A program made the position numbers and the translations under genes. A stretch of DNA of 64,000 nucleotides from the NCBI GenBank assembly GCA_937136425.1, contig CAKZON010000087.1:1-64000 (forward strand), given 5' to 3'. Positions 62,924-64,000 of the stretch are shown here, piece after piece. The notes beneath the pieces are model-generated. The model was not told where the DNA came from. It did not search any database and was given only the letters and a program-made list of their open reading frames with translations. The number at the start of each line of letters is the position of its first letter. Positions within the stretch are counted from its first letter, which is position 1. The DNA is from an uncultured Crocinitomix sp. Lineage in GTDB: Bacteria; Bacteroidota; Bacteroidia; Flavobacteriales_D; Crocinitomicaceae.

Positions 62924-64000
62924 TTACTGCTTTATTAGTCTAGATTTTCGTTCGCGATCTCCTTCTGATAAAACAACTAGGTATATACCGCTTTCTAGGT
63001 GAGATAAGTTTTGAACAGGATTGTCAATTGTTCTTTTTTCAATTAAGCGCCCTTGTGCGTTATAGATGAATAAATCAGGAGTGTTGAAGCCTAAGAAGTC
63101 CAAAGCGGTTGTCGTTTTAAATGGATTTGGATAGGCTTGAAATTGATCTTCAAAATTGTTTTTTTGAGTTGAGAGTATTGATGGCGGTGTATTAACCACA
63201 ACGTAACCGCTATCTCCAACTGCCCAAGCAATTGAATCGGAATAAGTGTCCATGGCGTAAACAGGTTGGTCAACATTCCAATAATTCCAAAATTCGCCGT
63301 TGTGTTCAAAAATCACTCCTCCTGGAATAGATGAAGGAACGGCTGCAACATATATATGGTCAGTGTTTGATTGTATTATTTCATAAAAAGCCGGGTAGTA
63401 AAAGGTCCCTGACTCTGTGTCTTCAAGCCATGTTATACCGCTATCTGTTGATTTTAATAGACCAAATCCGCCGCCATCAGCATTATATCCTGCATACGCT
63501 AATGTTTCATCAATGATTTTAATTGAGGTAATAGGAATTGTACTTCCTAAACTAGATGGTATCGTATCCCATGTTTCCCCACCGTCATTTGTTCTATAAA
63601 TTCTTCCTCCTAAGCTAGATGCTAAGCCATAATTCTCATCTAAAAAATCTATTTGTGAAATAATGTCAGATGGTGTGAATCCACTATAATTTAAGGTGGA
63701 AGGTGTGGGAGTTCCTGCGGATAATATATCCATTCGTTCTCCTCCAAAACATCCAGATCCACCTACAATACCATGATCTTCTTCAAAGATAAAGTTCGCT
63801 CGAATATAGCAAATGTCTAATGATATGTTTACTGAACTCCAGTTTATTCCTCCATCAATTGTTTTGTATGTGCCTCCATAGGGTCCAATGGACATGTAGC
63901 CAATATTTTCATCAACAAAATTTAAATCTAAGATGTGTTCTCCTCCAGGATATACAGTTACACCGCTAAAATTTACAGCGTTCCAATTCGTTCCGCCATC
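62924..64000 (-). CDS. Secreted BNR/YCF48-like repeat protein with T9SS sorting domain (5' end outside window)
   Basis: The open frame runs past the window edge, so at least 358 residues are visible and the start is missing. Repeats of DGGxxW type (DGGTNWNAVNF, DGGINWSSVNI, DGGETWDTIPS, SGITWLEDTES) are typical of YCF48/sortilin-like beta-propellers. The C-terminal T9SS sorting domain begins FQAYPNPFKTTTALDF. An internal ATG at 63895 is not the real start, because the preceding frame continues the repeat. It should be surface-exposed or secreted. It ends 3 bases from the convergent MtfA-like gene. Confidence 0.85.
   Translation of the reverse strand, partial: DGGTNWNAVNFSGVTVYPGGEHILDLNFVDENIGYMSIGPYGGTYKTIDGGINWSSVNISLDICYIRANFIFEEDHGIVGGSGCFGGERMDILSAGTPTPSTLNYSGFTPSDIISQIDFLDENYGLASSLGGRIYRTNDGGETWDTIPSSLGSTIPITSIKIIDETLAYAGYNADGGGFGLLKSTDSGITWLEDTESGTFYYPAFYEIIQSNTDHIYVAAVPSSIPGGVIFEHNGEFWNYWNVDQPVYAMDTYSDSIAWAVGDSGYVVVNTPPSILSTQKNNFEDQFQAYPNPFKTTTALDFLGFNTPDLFIYNAQGRLIEKRTIDNPVQNLSHLESGIYLVVLSEGDRERKSRLIKQ

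Overview
This window is AT-rich (roughly one third G+C by eye) chromosomal DNA from a member of the Bacteroidota, most likely of the order Flavobacteriales. The main evidence is gliding-motility genes (gldE, gldD), at least five proteins with type IX secretion (T9SS) C-terminal sorting domains, a carboxypeptidase-regulatory-domain TonB-dependent receptor, and Bacteroidota-type promoter elements (TAnnTTTG at -7 with TTG near -33). Starts also lack obvious Shine-Dalgarno sequences. A closer family assignment (Crocinitomicaceae-like or similar) would be a guess. No phage, insertion sequence, CRISPR array or rRNA was seen.

Region 1-7.6 kb: two tRNA genes, then a minus-strand signalling block. It comprises a TonB-dependent receptor, a YfiR-domain histidine kinase, a single-domain response regulator, an HPt protein and a two-receiver protein, with a separate LytTR regulator at its head. 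Together these look like a split phosphorelay. Region 7.6-20.2 kb: a HAD phosphatase translationally coupled to a large SF1 helicase, recX, rng, a 30-residue bS22-type ribosomal protein gene and an HU gene. The HU and bS22 genes appear to share a promoter module with a C-rich start region. These are followed by the plus-strand series mutY-ssb-gldE-gldD-histidine kinase.

Region 20.2-36.6 kb is accessory and envelope-oriented: a zinc metallopeptidase lipoprotein, a secreted hydrolase with PKD repeats and a sorting domain, several lipoproteins, and an OmpA-family protein. It also holds a single polypeptide joining an ECF sigma factor to a membrane segment and a beta-helix-like region, and an epimerase-SDR-membrane protein operon. 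Region 36.6-44.2 kb carries a Crp/Fnr regulator, mfd, thioredoxin divergent from a cysteine-free HxlR regulator with two nearby palindromes, and thiol peroxidase.

Region 44.2-64 kb: a tandemly duplicated lipoprotein pair, a 1688-residue secreted hydrolase/beta-helix protein, fbp, a small membrane protein pair next to purQ, and a BlaI-M56-M56 operon behind an unusually clear repeat-embedded promoter. It ends with an M28 peptidase, a beta-helix protein, an MtfA-like peptidase and a truncated BNR/YCF48-like T9SS protein at the window edge.

The most interesting candidates are the sigma factor/beta-helix fusion, the BlaI-M56-M56(TonB_C) operon with its tandem operator, the shared HU/bS22 promoter module with a leader hairpin, and the split phosphorelay. 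No database search was possible, so family names rest on recognised motifs.
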